Below, one piece after another: positions 43,759 to 52,689 of a stretch of DNA of 64,000 bases (its first letter is position 1; each line of letters begins with the position of its first letter). The stretch covers positions 4,650,001-4,714,000 of the forward strand of contig NZ_CP112880.1 in assembly GCF_028747205.1 (NCBI RefSeq). Direction: 5' to 3'. This DNA is from Streptomyces sp. CA-278952. Its GTDB lineage: Bacteria > Actinomycetota > Actinomycetes > Streptomycetales > Streptomycetaceae. The translations under genes were made by a program, and so were the position numbers. The notes under the pieces were generated by a model, which worked only from the letters and a program-made list of their open reading frames with translations, was not told the DNA's origin and did no database searches.

Positions 43759-44633
43759 GTGCGGGGGTACCGCCCGCTGTCTCGCGCGCTGCCCTCGCCC
43801 TGACCGGGGTACCGGCCCGCACCGCCCGCCGGCTGTCCGCACGTACGCGCACCGTCGTGTACCGGGCGGGCCTGGCCGACGGACGCGGTGTCGTGATCAA
43901 GCTGTACGCGGCGACCGCACGCCGCAACGCGATCACGGAGAGCGCTGCCATCCGGGCCGTGGCCGATCACGTCCCCGTACCGGCCCTCATCGGATACGGG
44001 CACGTTCCAGGCCACGAGGCGACCGCCCTCGTCACCGCCGACCTCGGCCCGCTCACCCTCGGCTGCGCCATGCGCTCCGGCCGGATCTCCGACGAGCGAG
44101 CTCTGAAAGACCTGGCCGGCCTGCTCGGCCGCCTGCACCGGGCCCCCGTCCGGCCGTCGGCCCCGCGCCGGCCGCTCCACGAGCAGGTCACCTCACTGGG
44201 CCGCCGCTGCCCGCCCAGCAACCTCGACCGCATCGCGCCCGCGCTGGCCGCCATCGCCGACGCCGTCCACACAGCGCCCGTGTGGTGCCACGGCGACCTC
44301 CACGGCGACAACGTCGTGATCGCCGGCCCCCGAGCCATCCGTCACCTGATCGACTTCACCGACGCCGCGGCCGGTCCCCGCGAATCCGACGTCGCCCAGA
44401 CCCTCGTCATGACCGGCGCCCTCTCGACTCTCCGGGCCCGCACGGTCACCGACGCCTACCCCCTTGCCCTCGATCGCCACCTGTTGGGCGCCTGGGTCAT
44501 CCTCCACACCCTGCGCTCCTGGGCGCATTCCTCCCCAGGCGACGACCGCGCCTTGTGGGCCCGCCGCCTGGACGACCTCAGCCGACGGACCCCGCACTTC
44601 TTCCGTACGCGCCGCCCGGAAAGGACGCGCTGA
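43755..44633 (+). CDS. APH-fold small-molecule kinase
   Basis: 292 residues from GTG 43755 (GTGA overlap). VYRAGLADGRGVVIKLYAA gives the ATP lysine, VWCHGDLHGDNVVI the catalytic loop, and HLIDFTDAAAGPRESDVAQ the metal-binding Asp. In a glycosyl operon it could phosphorylate a sugar intermediate or give self-protection against an aminoglycoside-like product. Coupled to the next gene by TGATG. Confidence 0.85.
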   Translation: MSAGVPPAVSRAALALTGVPARTARRLSARTRTVVYRAGLADGRGVVIKLYAATARRNAITESAAIRAVADHVPVPALIGYGHVPGHEATALVTADLGPLTLGCAMRSGRISDERALKDLAGLLGRLHRAPVRPSAPRRPLHEQVTSLGRRCPPSNLDRIAPALAAIADAVHTAPVWCHGDLHGDNVVIAGPRAIRHLIDFTDAAAGPRESDVAQTLVMTGALSTLRARTVTDAYPLALDRHLLGAWVILHTLRSWAHSSPGDDRALWARRLDDLSRRTPHFFRTRRPERTR

Positions 44634-45364
44634 TGAGCACCCCCGCCCTGTCGGTAGTGATCCCGGCCTTTAACGAGGCCGCCTACCTGCCCCGCTACCT
44701 GCCCTCCGTCCTCGCCTCACTCACCCGCTGGGAGGAGATCACCGGCCGTACGGGAGAGGTGATCGTCGTCGACAACGCCAGCACCGACGCCACCGCCGAC
44801 ATGGCCTCCTCCTTCGGTGTCCGAGTCGTCACCGAGTCCGTCCACAACATCGGCCGGGTCCGCAACACAGGAGCGGCAGCCGCCCGCGGTGGCCGGCTCA
44901 TCTTCACCGACGCGGACGTGGCTCTGCCCCTGGAGGCGGTCACCGCTGCTGCTGCCGCCATGGACGCCGGGGCCGTCGGCGGCGCCATCCCGCCGCTCTA
45001 CACCCCGGAACGGCTCGGCGCCCGCCTGCTGTGCGCCTACTGGGACCACTACCGCACCCGGCGCGGCGGGGCCCAGGGCGTCAACCAGTTCTGCACCACC
45101 GACGCCTTCCACCACATCGGTGGGTACCGGGACGACCTGTTCATGAGCGAGGACGTGGAGTTCTTCGCCCGCCTCACCGCCCACGGCCAGGCCACCGACC
45201 GGCCCGCGACCATCCTCGACGAACTGCGCGTGCGCCCGTCGACCCGCCGCTACGACCAGTGGTCGAGCCTGCGGATGCTCTGGTGGCAGAACCCCGTGAC
45301 CGCCCGCCTGCGCCTCCGGTCGCCCCGCATGTGGCGCCACTGGTACGAGACGACCGTGCGATGA
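44633..45364 (+). CDS. glycosyltransferase family 2
   Basis: 243 residues from ATG 44633. SVVIPAFNEAAYLPRYLPSVL, VIVVDNASTDATADMA, RVRNTGAAAARGGRLIFTDADVALP (D-x-D) and MSEDVEFFARL (E-D) are the GT2 elements. A soluble inverting transferase. It overlaps the PIG-L gene as ATGA. Confidence 0.92.
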   Translation: MSTPALSVVIPAFNEAAYLPRYLPSVLASLTRWEEITGRTGEVIVVDNASTDATADMASSFGVRVVTESVHNIGRVRNTGAAAARGGRLIFTDADVALPLEAVTAAAAAMDAGAVGGAIPPLYTPERLGARLLCAYWDHYRTRRGGAQGVNQFCTTDAFHHIGGYRDDLFMSEDVEFFARLTAHGQATDRPATILDELRVRPSTRRYDQWSSLRMLWWQNPVTARLRLRSPRMWRHWYETTVR

Positions 45365-46281
45365 CGAAGGAGACTCCTGTGCAGCCCCAGCCCCAGCCCT
45401 TGGTCGACCTGCCAGTGCCGGACGGGCACGGCATCTACACCTTCCCCGACGACCTCCACCGCGCCCACCAGACGCACACCCAGCAGCTCGCCGCCCGCCA
45501 CCGGAACGACGACCACCGCGTCCTAGAGGTGACCGCACCCCACGCCCGCGTCCCGTACTACATCGAGGCGCGCACCCCCGTCGGCCGCCCGGTCCTCGCC
45601 ATCGAACCCCATCACGACGACTTCGCCCTCTCGGCCTCGGGCACCTTCCTCGCCCGCCCCCGACCGCTGACCGTGGCCACCGTCTTCACCCGGTCCCGGA
45701 GCGTGCACCCCGCCCTGGAGGTCACGTACGCCGACGTCGACACCGTGTCCGAGCTGCGCGACCGGGAGGGTACCGCCGCGCTCGCGCCGTTCGTCGCCCG
45801 CCGACACCTCCTCGGCCACAAGGACGCCGAGCCCCCGTACCGTCCCTACAACCCCCAGGTGCTCGACCAGATCACCGAGGAAGTCCGCCGGATCACCGCG
45901 GCCCACCCCGGCGCCGAACTCCTCGCCCCCGCCGCCGTCACCCGCCACCCCGACCACCTCCTCGTCCATGAGGCCGCCGTTCGCCTCGGCTGCACCTGGT
46001 TCTGGGAGGACCTAGCGTTCTGGTCGACGTACGCGCTCGTCGGCTGCGACCAGCACCTGTTCCGTACACGTACGGGGGCGACGATGCGGCCCGAGCTGGT
46101 CGACATCACCGACGCCGTTCTGGACAAGGTCACCGTCCTGCGGATGCACGGCTCGCAGATGCATCCAGCGCGGAAGATGTACCGGCCGATCCGGCACGCC
46201 TTCACCACGGCGGCCGACCTCGTCGACGGGCCCGGCCTCTATGCCGAACGCTTCTACCGAACGGAGGAGCCGACGTGCTGA
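45361..46281 (+). CDS. PIG-L-family deacetylase
   Basis: 306 residues from ATG 45361. VLAIEPHHDDFALSASGTF carries the zinc motif (x-H-x-D-D), and AVTRHPDHLLVHEAAVRLG the second His motif. PIG-L enzymes remove N-acetyl groups from GlcNAc conjugates (MshB, BtrD, GPI anchors). This makes an amino sugar the probable intermediate of the pathway. Confidence 0.88.
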   Translation: MTKETPVQPQPQPLVDLPVPDGHGIYTFPDDLHRAHQTHTQQLAARHRNDDHRVLEVTAPHARVPYYIEARTPVGRPVLAIEPHHDDFALSASGTFLARPRPLTVATVFTRSRSVHPALEVTYADVDTVSELRDREGTAALAPFVARRHLLGHKDAEPPYRPYNPQVLDQITEEVRRITAAHPGAELLAPAAVTRHPDHLLVHEAAVRLGCTWFWEDLAFWSTYALVGCDQHLFRTRTGATMRPELVDITDAVLDKVTVLRMHGSQMHPARKMYRPIRHAFTTAADLVDGPGLYAERFYRTEEPTC

Positions 46282-46889
46282 TCATCGCCCTGGAAGGTCC
46301 CTCCTACGCAGGCAAGTCCACGGCGATACGCCACCTCCGCCAGACCGCCCTCGGCTCGCGGGCGTTCGTCTCGGACTGCTACGTCAGGCACATCGCCCAC
46401 CGCGACGACATCCCTCCGGCCCAGACCGACTCGGCGGCTGCCCAACTCGCCGCCTTCGAGAGGTTCATGGAGGTCGAGGCGACCCGCGTCGCCGAGGCCG
46501 TCGCGAGCGGCAGGCAGTTCGTCATCCTCGACCGGTCCGTGGACACCCTCCTCGCCCACGCATACGCCCTGGACGCCCTGTTCGGGTACGGCGTCCACCA
46601 CCAGCTCCGCGACCGGCTCAGGACGCTCCCGTTCCTGCGCCCGGACCACACCCTCTACCTCGACGTACCGGCGGAGACGCTCCACCTCCGCCGCAAGACC
46701 GCCGGCCACACCGCCGCCGAGTCCGAATACTTCCTCCACGAGCCGGGCTTCCTCCGCCATGCCCGCGACTACTTCGTCCACACACCCCGTCGGCCCGTGA
46801 CGCGAGAGCTCACGGTCCTGGCCGCCGATGCGGGGCCGGACGATGTGGCCCAGGCCGTGGAAGCCCTCGTCACCTTCCTGGCGAGGTGA
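46275..46889 (+). CDS. thymidylate-kinase-like P-loop kinase
   Basis: 204 residues, GTG 46275, seven-base overlap with the PIG-L gene. Walker A EGPSYAGKST (7-16), FVILDRSVDTLLAHAYALD corresponds to the DRY/DRS region of dTMP kinases, and LYLDVPAETLHLRRK to the LID lead. TMK-like proteins in clusters can activate nucleotides or phosphorylate sugars. Exact substrate unknown. Confidence 0.82.
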   Translation: MLIIALEGPSYAGKSTAIRHLRQTALGSRAFVSDCYVRHIAHRDDIPPAQTDSAAAQLAAFERFMEVEATRVAEAVASGRQFVILDRSVDTLLAHAYALDALFGYGVHHQLRDRLRTLPFLRPDHTLYLDVPAETLHLRRKTAGHTAAESEYFLHEPGFLRHARDYFVHTPRRPVTRELTVLAADAGPDDVAQAVEALVTFLAR

Positions 46890-46895
46890 AAGAAG

Positions 46896-47927
46896 ATGCC
46901 CACCGCCCTGTTCGCCTGGCGTCGCACCCCGCCCCCGTTCCTCATCGGCGGCGCCGAGGTCACCCAGCAGCTCCTCGCGGAGGAACTCGCCGCCGCCGGC
47001 TGGCACGTCACCTACCTCGGCTCACACGAGGCGCCCTGGGACGGGGTCACCCAGCTCACCGACATGTGCGCCCACCTCGACAGGCACTGCGTCGCGTACG
47101 ACGAGGCGGACGGCACCCTGCGCTACCGGTGGAACGGGGTCGAGTGCGCGGCGTTCATGCAGAACAACGTGGAGCACGCGCTGGGCAGCCTGCTGGGAGA
47201 CCTCAGCCCCGATGTCGTGTTCACCTCGCAGGAAGGCTCGGCGCAGCTCGCCGCGCAGGCCAGACCGACCGCGCTCGTCGCCGGCCTCCTGCACTCCGTT
47301 TCCGCCACTGGCCTGGAGGTCCTCGTCGGCCGACCCCACTACGGCCTCGCCGTGTCGGGTTTCGTCCAGGCACGCGCACCCCACACGCCTGGCACCCGCC
47401 TCGCCGTGATGTACCCGCCGTTCGCGCTGCCCGGGGAGGGCTCGGGCGAGGCCCGCACCGCGTCCGTACTCATGGTCAACCCCATCCCCGCCAAGGGATC
47501 CGAGCTACTGCACCAGCTCATCCGTCTCATGCCAGAACAGCACTTCACCTTGGTCGAAGGCTGGTGGGACACGGCCGCCGGCTTCGCCGCTTACCCGAAC
47601 GTGACGTACGTGCCCCGCGTGTACGACATGAGGCCTCTGTACCGCAGCCATCTCCTGCTGCTGGTCCCGTCTACCGTGGAAGATGCCTTCCCCCGCGTGA
47701 TCGTCGAGGCCGCGCTCCACGGCGTCCCGAGCATCGGGGTCGACCGGGGCGGCATCCCCGAAGCCATCGGCGACGCGGGAATCGTCCTGCCGAGCACAGC
47801 CGGCCCCGAGACGTGGGCACGCGCGATCCGGGAGGCGGACCACGAGGCGCTGGGCATGAGGGCCCGGCGTCAGGCGGTCACGTTCACGCGACCGTGCCTG
47901 CCCGAGCTCCGGGAGCTGGGGATCTAG
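46896..47927 (+). CDS. glycosyltransferase family 4
   Basis: 343 residues. GT-B fold: N-terminal GGAEVTQQLLAEELAAAGWHVTYLGSHE, C-terminal VLMVNPIPAKGSELLHQLIRLMP and PSTVEDAFPRVIVEAALHGVPSIGVDRGGIPEAIGDAGIVLP with the E-x7-E donor motif. Third transferase of the operon; six bases follow the kinase stop. Its last four bases overlap the oppositely oriented kinase at 47924. Confidence 0.9.
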   Translation: MPTALFAWRRTPPPFLIGGAEVTQQLLAEELAAAGWHVTYLGSHEAPWDGVTQLTDMCAHLDRHCVAYDEADGTLRYRWNGVECAAFMQNNVEHALGSLLGDLSPDVVFTSQEGSAQLAAQARPTALVAGLLHSVSATGLEVLVGRPHYGLAVSGFVQARAPHTPGTRLAVMYPPFALPGEGSGEARTASVLMVNPIPAKGSELLHQLIRLMPEQHFTLVEGWWDTAAGFAAYPNVTYVPRVYDMRPLYRSHLLLLVPSTVEDAFPRVIVEAALHGVPSIGVDRGGIPEAIGDAGIVLPSTAGPETWARAIREADHEALGMRARRQAVTFTRPCLPELRELGI

Positions 47928-49009
47928 GCAGATCCGGTGAATGCCCGCTCCACCGCGTCGAGCCGCTCCGTCCACCAGTGAAGAAGCGCCTCGTCGGCGA
48001 TGAACAGCTCATCGCAGGAGTGGTCGCCCCGGCCGTAGTGGAACTCGAGCTGCCAGAAGTCCGTCATCCGCTTCCACCACAGTCGTCGCGCGGCGTCGAG
48101 CAATGCGGCCGGTTCCAACGGGATCACCGACCGGTAGCCGGCCACGAACGCCGCCACCCGCTCCAGGTCGAACACGCCCTCCACCCCGAACTGCACCTGC
48201 GCCGTACGAACGACTTCTTCCGCGTACGGGCGGACTCCGAGCCGATCCCAGTCCAGGACGGCGACCACTCCGCCGTCCGCCCAGAGGAGGTTCCGGTACT
48301 GGAAGTCACCGTGCGTCCAGCCATGCGGGCCCGCAGGGATGTCTCCCTCGGGGCGCAGGTGGGCGTGCTTGTCGAGGAGGATCTTGCGCTCTTCGAGGGC
48401 AGTCCCCGCGGCCCTGTCGAAAGCGTCGCCCGCACCCCGAGCCGACACGGCTCCGGCAAGCCGGTCAGCCTTCTGGACGGCTCGGCCGGCCTCGGTCACC
48501 TCAGCGGCGACCGAGGCCGGCACTGCGGGCATCCCGGCCTCATCGACAGCACGGCCGAGTGCCTTATGGAGTCCCGCGAGGTGTGTGCCGAGGTTGGACG
48601 TCTGCGTCAGCGACAGGTCAGTTCCGCGAACGTGTTCCCCGGCCGACCAGGAAAAGAGGCAGTAGACGCCACCGCGGACCTCGGCGATCACATCGCCGTG
48701 GACGGTGGGGAGTGGGGCACATGCGGGGACGCCGTACGAAGCCAGGACAGGAAGGACTGCGAGGTTGCGACGCAGCCGATCGAGCGGCACGTCCGTGACC
48801 CGCTTGAGGGCGAACCTCCCGGCCCGGGTGTCCAACCGCCAGTTCACGTTCATGAGGCCATCGGCCAGGTGCTGTCGGTCCAGCACTTCGCCGATGTCGT
48901 ATGCCCGGACCAGCTCAGCAAGATCGTCTGTGGGGAGGTGCGTCCTGTCCGCCACGTTCGCGTCGGTCACCCTGGCGACGATACGGGAGTCGGCCGTGCA
49001 GACGCACAA
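47924..49009 (-). CDS. APH / homoserine-kinase-II-like phosphotransferase
   Basis: 361 residues from GTG 49009; GTG 48970 would give 348. LADGLMNVNWRLDTRAGRFALKRVTD is the nucleotide lobe, GWTHGDFQYRNLLW the catalytic loop, and VAVLDWDRLGVRPYAEEV the metal Asp. It faces the glycosyl operon and has its own promoter region, with three 24-bp-spaced palindromes at 49042-49104. It may modify or inactivate the operon's product. Confidence 0.85.
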   Translation of the reverse strand: MCVCTADSRIVARVTDANVADRTHLPTDDLAELVRAYDIGEVLDRQHLADGLMNVNWRLDTRAGRFALKRVTDVPLDRLRRNLAVLPVLASYGVPACAPLPTVHGDVIAEVRGGVYCLFSWSAGEHVRGTDLSLTQTSNLGTHLAGLHKALGRAVDEAGMPAVPASVAAEVTEAGRAVQKADRLAGAVSARGAGDAFDRAAGTALEERKILLDKHAHLRPEGDIPAGPHGWTHGDFQYRNLLWADGGVVAVLDWDRLGVRPYAEEVVRTAQVQFGVEGVFDLERVAAFVAGYRSVIPLEPAALLDAARRLWWKRMTDFWQLEFHYGRGDHSCDELFIADEALLHWWTERLDAVERAFTGSA

Positions 49010-49041
49010 GGATCACTGGTCTGTCTCGGTGGGACGCGCCC

Positions 49042-49104
49042 GTTCCCCGAGGGAACGAATCGGGTGTTCCCCGAGGGAACGCTTTCCCTGTTCCCTCGGG
49101 GAAC
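49042..49104. promoter_or_regulatory. iteron set 1: three GTTCCC palindromes at 24-bp period
   Basis: GTTCCCCGAGGGAAC at 49042-49056 and 49066-49080, and its reverse complement at 49090-49104. Arms GTTCCC/GGGAAC are perfect in all three. They sit between the phosphotransferase start and the relaxase stop, in the position of the phosphotransferase promoter. Confidence 0.85.
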
Positions 49105-49115
49105 ACGAGGGTCGG

Positions 49116-50819
49116 TCAACGCCGCCGCACCTGCGGCTGCTGTACGGCGGTCGGTGTGGCCGCCGGCGTGTGGAACGGGGTGGCAGGGAGCCGTGTGGTG
49201 CTGCGGGATGTGGCTGCCTGGGCGAGGGGGCTGGGTGTGTGGCGTTGCCCGAGGCGGTGGATGCGCCAGGTCAGGGCGCGGGCGGGGCTGCGGGCGTCGT
49301 CGAGGGTGCGTTGGCCGAGGGCCTGATCAAGGATGGTGGCCGGGTTGTGGCCGGCCTTTTCCGCGTCTATGAGGACGGTGGCGAGGGCGTCCCAGGCCGA
49401 GTCTTGCAGGATGCGGTCGGCGTGCTCGGGGACGGCCTGCTGGAGGTGGCGGGCGTAGCGCTGCTTGGTCTGGATGCCGGGGGTGCGGCGGGCGAGGCCG
49501 TCCAGGACGGGAACGGCGACCTGGGTGTAGGCGGTCTGGAGGTGGACGAGGGACTGCTGGGCTGCCGCCTCCTGCTGGGCGTGCTGGTGGGTGCGGTGCC
49601 AATGCTTGGCGAAGGCCACGGCGATGAGGGCGGCGTCCAGCAACATCGCCAGCCCGGCCCCGTCGTGCGTCGCGGCAGGGGTGCGCAGGATCGTCTGGAC
49701 GCTGCGGCGCAGGACGCGGGCGCTCTCGAGGTCGGCGGTGATGTGGGAACGGGTGGCGCGCTCGAAGAGGGCGGCGGCCCGTTCGAGCTCGCTCCTCGCG
49801 GCGGCTGGTGCGGCGAGGGGCAGCAGGTCGAGGGCTCCGCCGAGGGCGACGAGCTGGCCTTGAGCGATCTGGTCGTCTCCGTGGGTGAGGTGGTCGGGGA
49901 TGCGTTCGGTGGCGGCAGTGGCCTGGTGCCAGGGGTCGGCCGGCCGGGCGGTGACCGGTTCAGGACTGGTGGCGGTGAGGCGGTGGCGGATCTTGGGCAG
50001 GGAGAGATCGCCGGCGAGGGTGGAGCCGGAGAACCACACCGGTTCGCCGTGCTTGTTGAGGTCGCCAGGCAGGGCGACGCTGTAGCCGAGGATGTCGCCG
50101 GACGGTCCGACCTTGGGCCGCACGTCTACGCCGGTCGCCTCCAGCACGGCGAAGAACTCGGCCTCGCTGGAAGCGGCGGCCACCGCTCGCCGTACGCGCA
50201 TGCGCAGAATCTCGCGCGTGGTGGTGTCCTGGCCCTGGCGCTTGGCCTTGAAGTGCTCCTTACTGGTGGGGCGTTTGGCGGCGGTGCCGTCGCCCGGGTT
50301 GAGGCGGCGCAGGCCGAGGTCGACTTCGATCTTGCGGGCCTCGCGCTGGACGGCACGGATGTCGTGGTCGCGACCGGGGCGGCGGCCGTCCTGGCGTACG
50401 AGGGTCGCGGCGATGTGGATGTGGTCGTCGGCGTGGCGGACTGCCACCCAGCGGCAGGCTTCCTCGTCACCTTCGGGGGCGATGCCGGCGGCGGCCACGA
50501 TCCGGCGGGCGATGTCCGCCCAGTCGGCGTCGGACAGGATCGGGTCCTCGGGCGCGGCCCGGACCGGGCAATGCCACACCGTGGTCGTCGGGGCCTTGTC
50601 GCCGAGCATCTTCACGGGCTGGTCGAGCTGCGCGGCGAGCTGGTCCTCGACCTGTTTCGGGTTGCGGCGGGGGCTGCGACCGGGGTCGGGTCCGAAGCCG
50701 TTCCAGGACGCGACCAGGTGCGGGTCGGCGTGCGCGTTGGCGCTGCCCGGTCCGTACAGGTAACCGATGAGGCGACGGGTGGCGCGAGCACCCTTGCCAA
50801 GGATGATCTTCGGAATCAC
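49116..50819 (-). CDS. relaxase / mobilisation nuclease (MobA/VirD2-like)
   Basis: 567 residues. The N-terminal Tyr20/Tyr22 (LIGYLYGPG) and the three-His motif RHADDHIHIAATL (H129, H133, H135) give the nicking active site of MOBP/MOBQ-type relaxases. RDHDIRAVQREARKIEVDLGL follows as usual. The C-terminal half is helical. It nicks at oriT and pilots the strand through a coupling system supplied elsewhere. MobC lies four bases upstream. Confidence 0.92.
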   Translation of the reverse strand: MIPKIILGKGARATRRLIGYLYGPGSANAHADPHLVASWNGFGPDPGRSPRRNPKQVEDQLAAQLDQPVKMLGDKAPTTTVWHCPVRAAPEDPILSDADWADIARRIVAAAGIAPEGDEEACRWVAVRHADDHIHIAATLVRQDGRRPGRDHDIRAVQREARKIEVDLGLRRLNPGDGTAAKRPTSKEHFKAKRQGQDTTTREILRMRVRRAVAAASSEAEFFAVLEATGVDVRPKVGPSGDILGYSVALPGDLNKHGEPVWFSGSTLAGDLSLPKIRHRLTATSPEPVTARPADPWHQATAATERIPDHLTHGDDQIAQGQLVALGGALDLLPLAAPAAARSELERAAALFERATRSHITADLESARVLRRSVQTILRTPAATHDGAGLAMLLDAALIAVAFAKHWHRTHQHAQQEAAAQQSLVHLQTAYTQVAVPVLDGLARRTPGIQTKQRYARHLQQAVPEHADRILQDSAWDALATVLIDAEKAGHNPATILDQALGQRTLDDARSPARALTWRIHRLGQRHTPSPLAQAATSRSTTRLPATPFHTPAATPTAVQQPQVRRR

Positions 50820-50823
50820 GTGC

Positions 50824-51444
50824 TCACCGCCCTGAGGTCACCTGAGCGACGGCCACGTCCACATCGGCGATCGACGCTTCGACCCGGTCCAGCAGCTCTT
50901 GCACGGGGTCCAGTGCGGGCCACGCGCCGTCCTTGTTGAGGTGCCATGCGAGCTGGTTGAGATTGCCGCCGATCTTGCCGAGCTGCCCGTTGGCCGCCAT
51001 CAGCGCCTTGACCATGGCCCGGTAGTCGGCCACCGAGGCGGTGGGATCATCCGCGCGGGCGGCGGCCAGCGAGGTCTCGGCGACATAGCCGCCGACTGGC
51101 ATGCGGCTGAGGGCGGCGGCGTTCGCGAGGAGGGCGAACTCGTCGTCGCTGTAGCGGGGGTGGACGCGCTTCTCGCGCAGCGTGGATTCGCGAAGGCGGC
51201 GGCGCGGCGTGGGCGGCTGTGGGGCTTTTCCCCGAGTCGGCTCCCCCGGGCCAGCCACCTCCGGCGCCCCCTCGGAGCCGGACGCCTCCGCCTCCCCTGG
51301 GGCGGAGGCCGGGTAAGGACTCCTTACCCGACAACTTGCTCCGTCGGAAGCAGCCCGTCCGAATGCCTGCCGCACACGTTCCGTCAGCACAGGCGACTTT
51401 GGCGACGGTATCTGTTCATTGGAGTGGTGCGGCTCGTGCATCAT
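50824..51444 (-). CDS. MobC-type relaxosome accessory protein
   Basis: 206 residues, tandem ATG at 51444/51441. Pro/Ser-rich leader, then a basic RREST-LREKRVHPRYSDDEFALLANAAALSRMPVGGYVAETSL ribbon-helix-helix-like region and KALMAANGQLGKIGGNLNQLAWHLN, the MobC signature. It binds near oriT and helps the relaxase. Operon with the relaxase. Confidence 0.9.
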   Translation of the reverse strand: MMHEPHHSNEQIPSPKSPVLTERVRQAFGRAASDGASCRVRSPYPASAPGEAEASGSEGAPEVAGPGEPTRGKAPQPPTPRRRLRESTLREKRVHPRYSDDEFALLANAAALSRMPVGGYVAETSLAAARADDPTASVADYRAMVKALMAANGQLGKIGGNLNQLAWHLNKDGAWPALDPVQELLDRVEASIADVDVAVAQVTSGR

Positions 51445-51555
51445 GAAGGGTTCTCCAGACGAGGATGAGGCGGGCTCTCGGTAGGGCCTGCGAGCTGCGA
51501 ACGGTCACATGGACCCGCCCATGGGTGTGATGAGCCGGTAGCGACAGGCTTGGCC

Positions 51556-51583
51556 GGGTGACCGGAACGGGTTCCGGTCACCC
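51556..51583. promoter_or_regulatory. perfect inverted repeat upstream of mobC (oriT or terminator)
   Basis: GGGTGACCGGAA / TTCCGGTCACCC with a four-base centre, in the 152-base gap between mobC and DUF2637. It could be the oriT hairpin or a terminator for the DUF2637 gene. Confidence 0.55.
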
Positions 51584-51596
51584 AGCAGGTTCCTGG

Positions 51597-52415
51597 TCAG
51601 CCGCTGGCTGGACCGCTTTCGGCGGTGGCTGTGAGTTCGTTCCGGAGGACGTTCGTCACCTCGGTCAGCCGCTTACTGGAAATCGGAAGACCCTTGTCCT
51701 CAACTGCCTTCCGGACAGTGGCCCGGGTGAGTTTTCCCTGCTCAGCACAGGCAGCCCTGCCGATCTCCACGAGATCCCCGAGCGGGGCACCGGGCGGACG
51801 GCCACCGCGGGACTTGGTCTCCGCAACCTCCGCGGGAGGTTGCGGAGACCCATCGGACACGGCGGCCCGGAGAGGTGTGGTCACCGATGCCCTCAGCACC
51901 TGCCCGGAACCTGCGAGCGGGTGCTGGTCCACGAGCTGGTGGATCTGCCGCATCAGTACGGCGAAGGCCACCATTGCGGCTGCCGGTGGAACCGCGGCCA
52001 CCACGTAGTCGAGGAATGGGACGTCACCGGTTTCGCGTGTGCCGCTGACCCCAGCGACGTTCAGAGCGATGGAGCCAGCCGAGCCGATGGCGGTCACGGC
52101 GGTGGCCCATCGGTCGGTGATGCGGCGCAGCCCTGCGCGGAGCATGAGCAGCTCGCCCGCGACGATGAAGGCGTCCAGGGTGGCGGGCCATGCCCAGCGG
52201 CGGACCGGTGAATCTCCCAGCCCGTGCTGCCCGGCGACGTCGGCCAGGTGCGCGTAGGAGAGACAGAACGCTCCGGCGGTCAGGGCGACGATGACGATGC
52301 CGGCCGCGATGAGCGCGTATCGCTCGGCAGCACCCTGGGACGCTGCCGGCTGTTCTTCGGCCGTTCGGTTCTCCGGCCGGTGGTGGTGCGGGGGTGAGAG
52401 GGGAGGGGTGGGCAA
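51597..52415 (-). CDS. DUF2637 membrane protein (Spd-type)
   Basis: 272 residues, four membrane helices (ALIAAGIVIVALTAGAFCLSYAHLADVAG; TLDAFIVAGELLMLRAGL; AVTAIGSAGSIALNVAGV; YVVAAVPPAAAMVAFAVLMRQI), the DUF2637 plan found in actinobacterial plasmids and integrative elements. The cytoplasmic tail has LTRATVRKAVEDKGLPISSKRLTEVTNVL, possibly a DNA-binding helix pair. It is thought to act in intramycelial spread. Three palindromes lie upstream. Confidence 0.9.
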   Translation of the reverse strand: MPTPPLSPPHHHRPENRTAEEQPAASQGAAERYALIAAGIVIVALTAGAFCLSYAHLADVAGQHGLGDSPVRRWAWPATLDAFIVAGELLMLRAGLRRITDRWATAVTAIGSAGSIALNVAGVSGTRETGDVPFLDYVVAAVPPAAAMVAFAVLMRQIHQLVDQHPLAGSGQVLRASVTTPLRAAVSDGSPQPPAEVAETKSRGGRPPGAPLGDLVEIGRAACAEQGKLTRATVRKAVEDKGLPISSKRLTEVTNVLRNELTATAESGPASG

Positions 52416-52595
52416 GCGGGTGCTCCTGGAGTGGTGGCGTGGTGCGTCTTTGGCGTCTTGGCCGTTGCAAGTGCAGGTCAGGGGCGGTACGGCAGCGGCT
52501 CCGGCTGTCCGTCTCGGTGATGCCGCCGGCGTCTTCAGCTCTGTCGCAGTACGGCGGGGGCGGTTCGCCGCGCCAGCACCCGGCTGGGTGACCGT

Positions 52596-52658
52596 GTCCC
52601 GAGTCGGGACACGGCGTCTGTCCCTACTCGGGACAGGGCATCTGTCCCGAGTAGGGAC
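52596..52658. promoter_or_regulatory. iteron set 2: three GTCCC palindromes at 24-bp period
   Basis: GTCCCGAGTCGGGAC (52596-52610), GTCCCTACTCGGGAC (52620-52634) and GTCCCGAGTAGGGAC (52644-52658). The third is the exact reverse complement of the second. Same length, number and spacing as set 1 but different arms. Confidence 0.85.
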
Positions 52659-52689
52659 GGCGGCATTGCGTCTTCCGTCTCACCGCCCA

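Noticed and set aside
49042..49104. CRISPR array
   Set aside because: The repeats are only 15 bp with nine-base gaps, there are three of them, and no cas gene is present.
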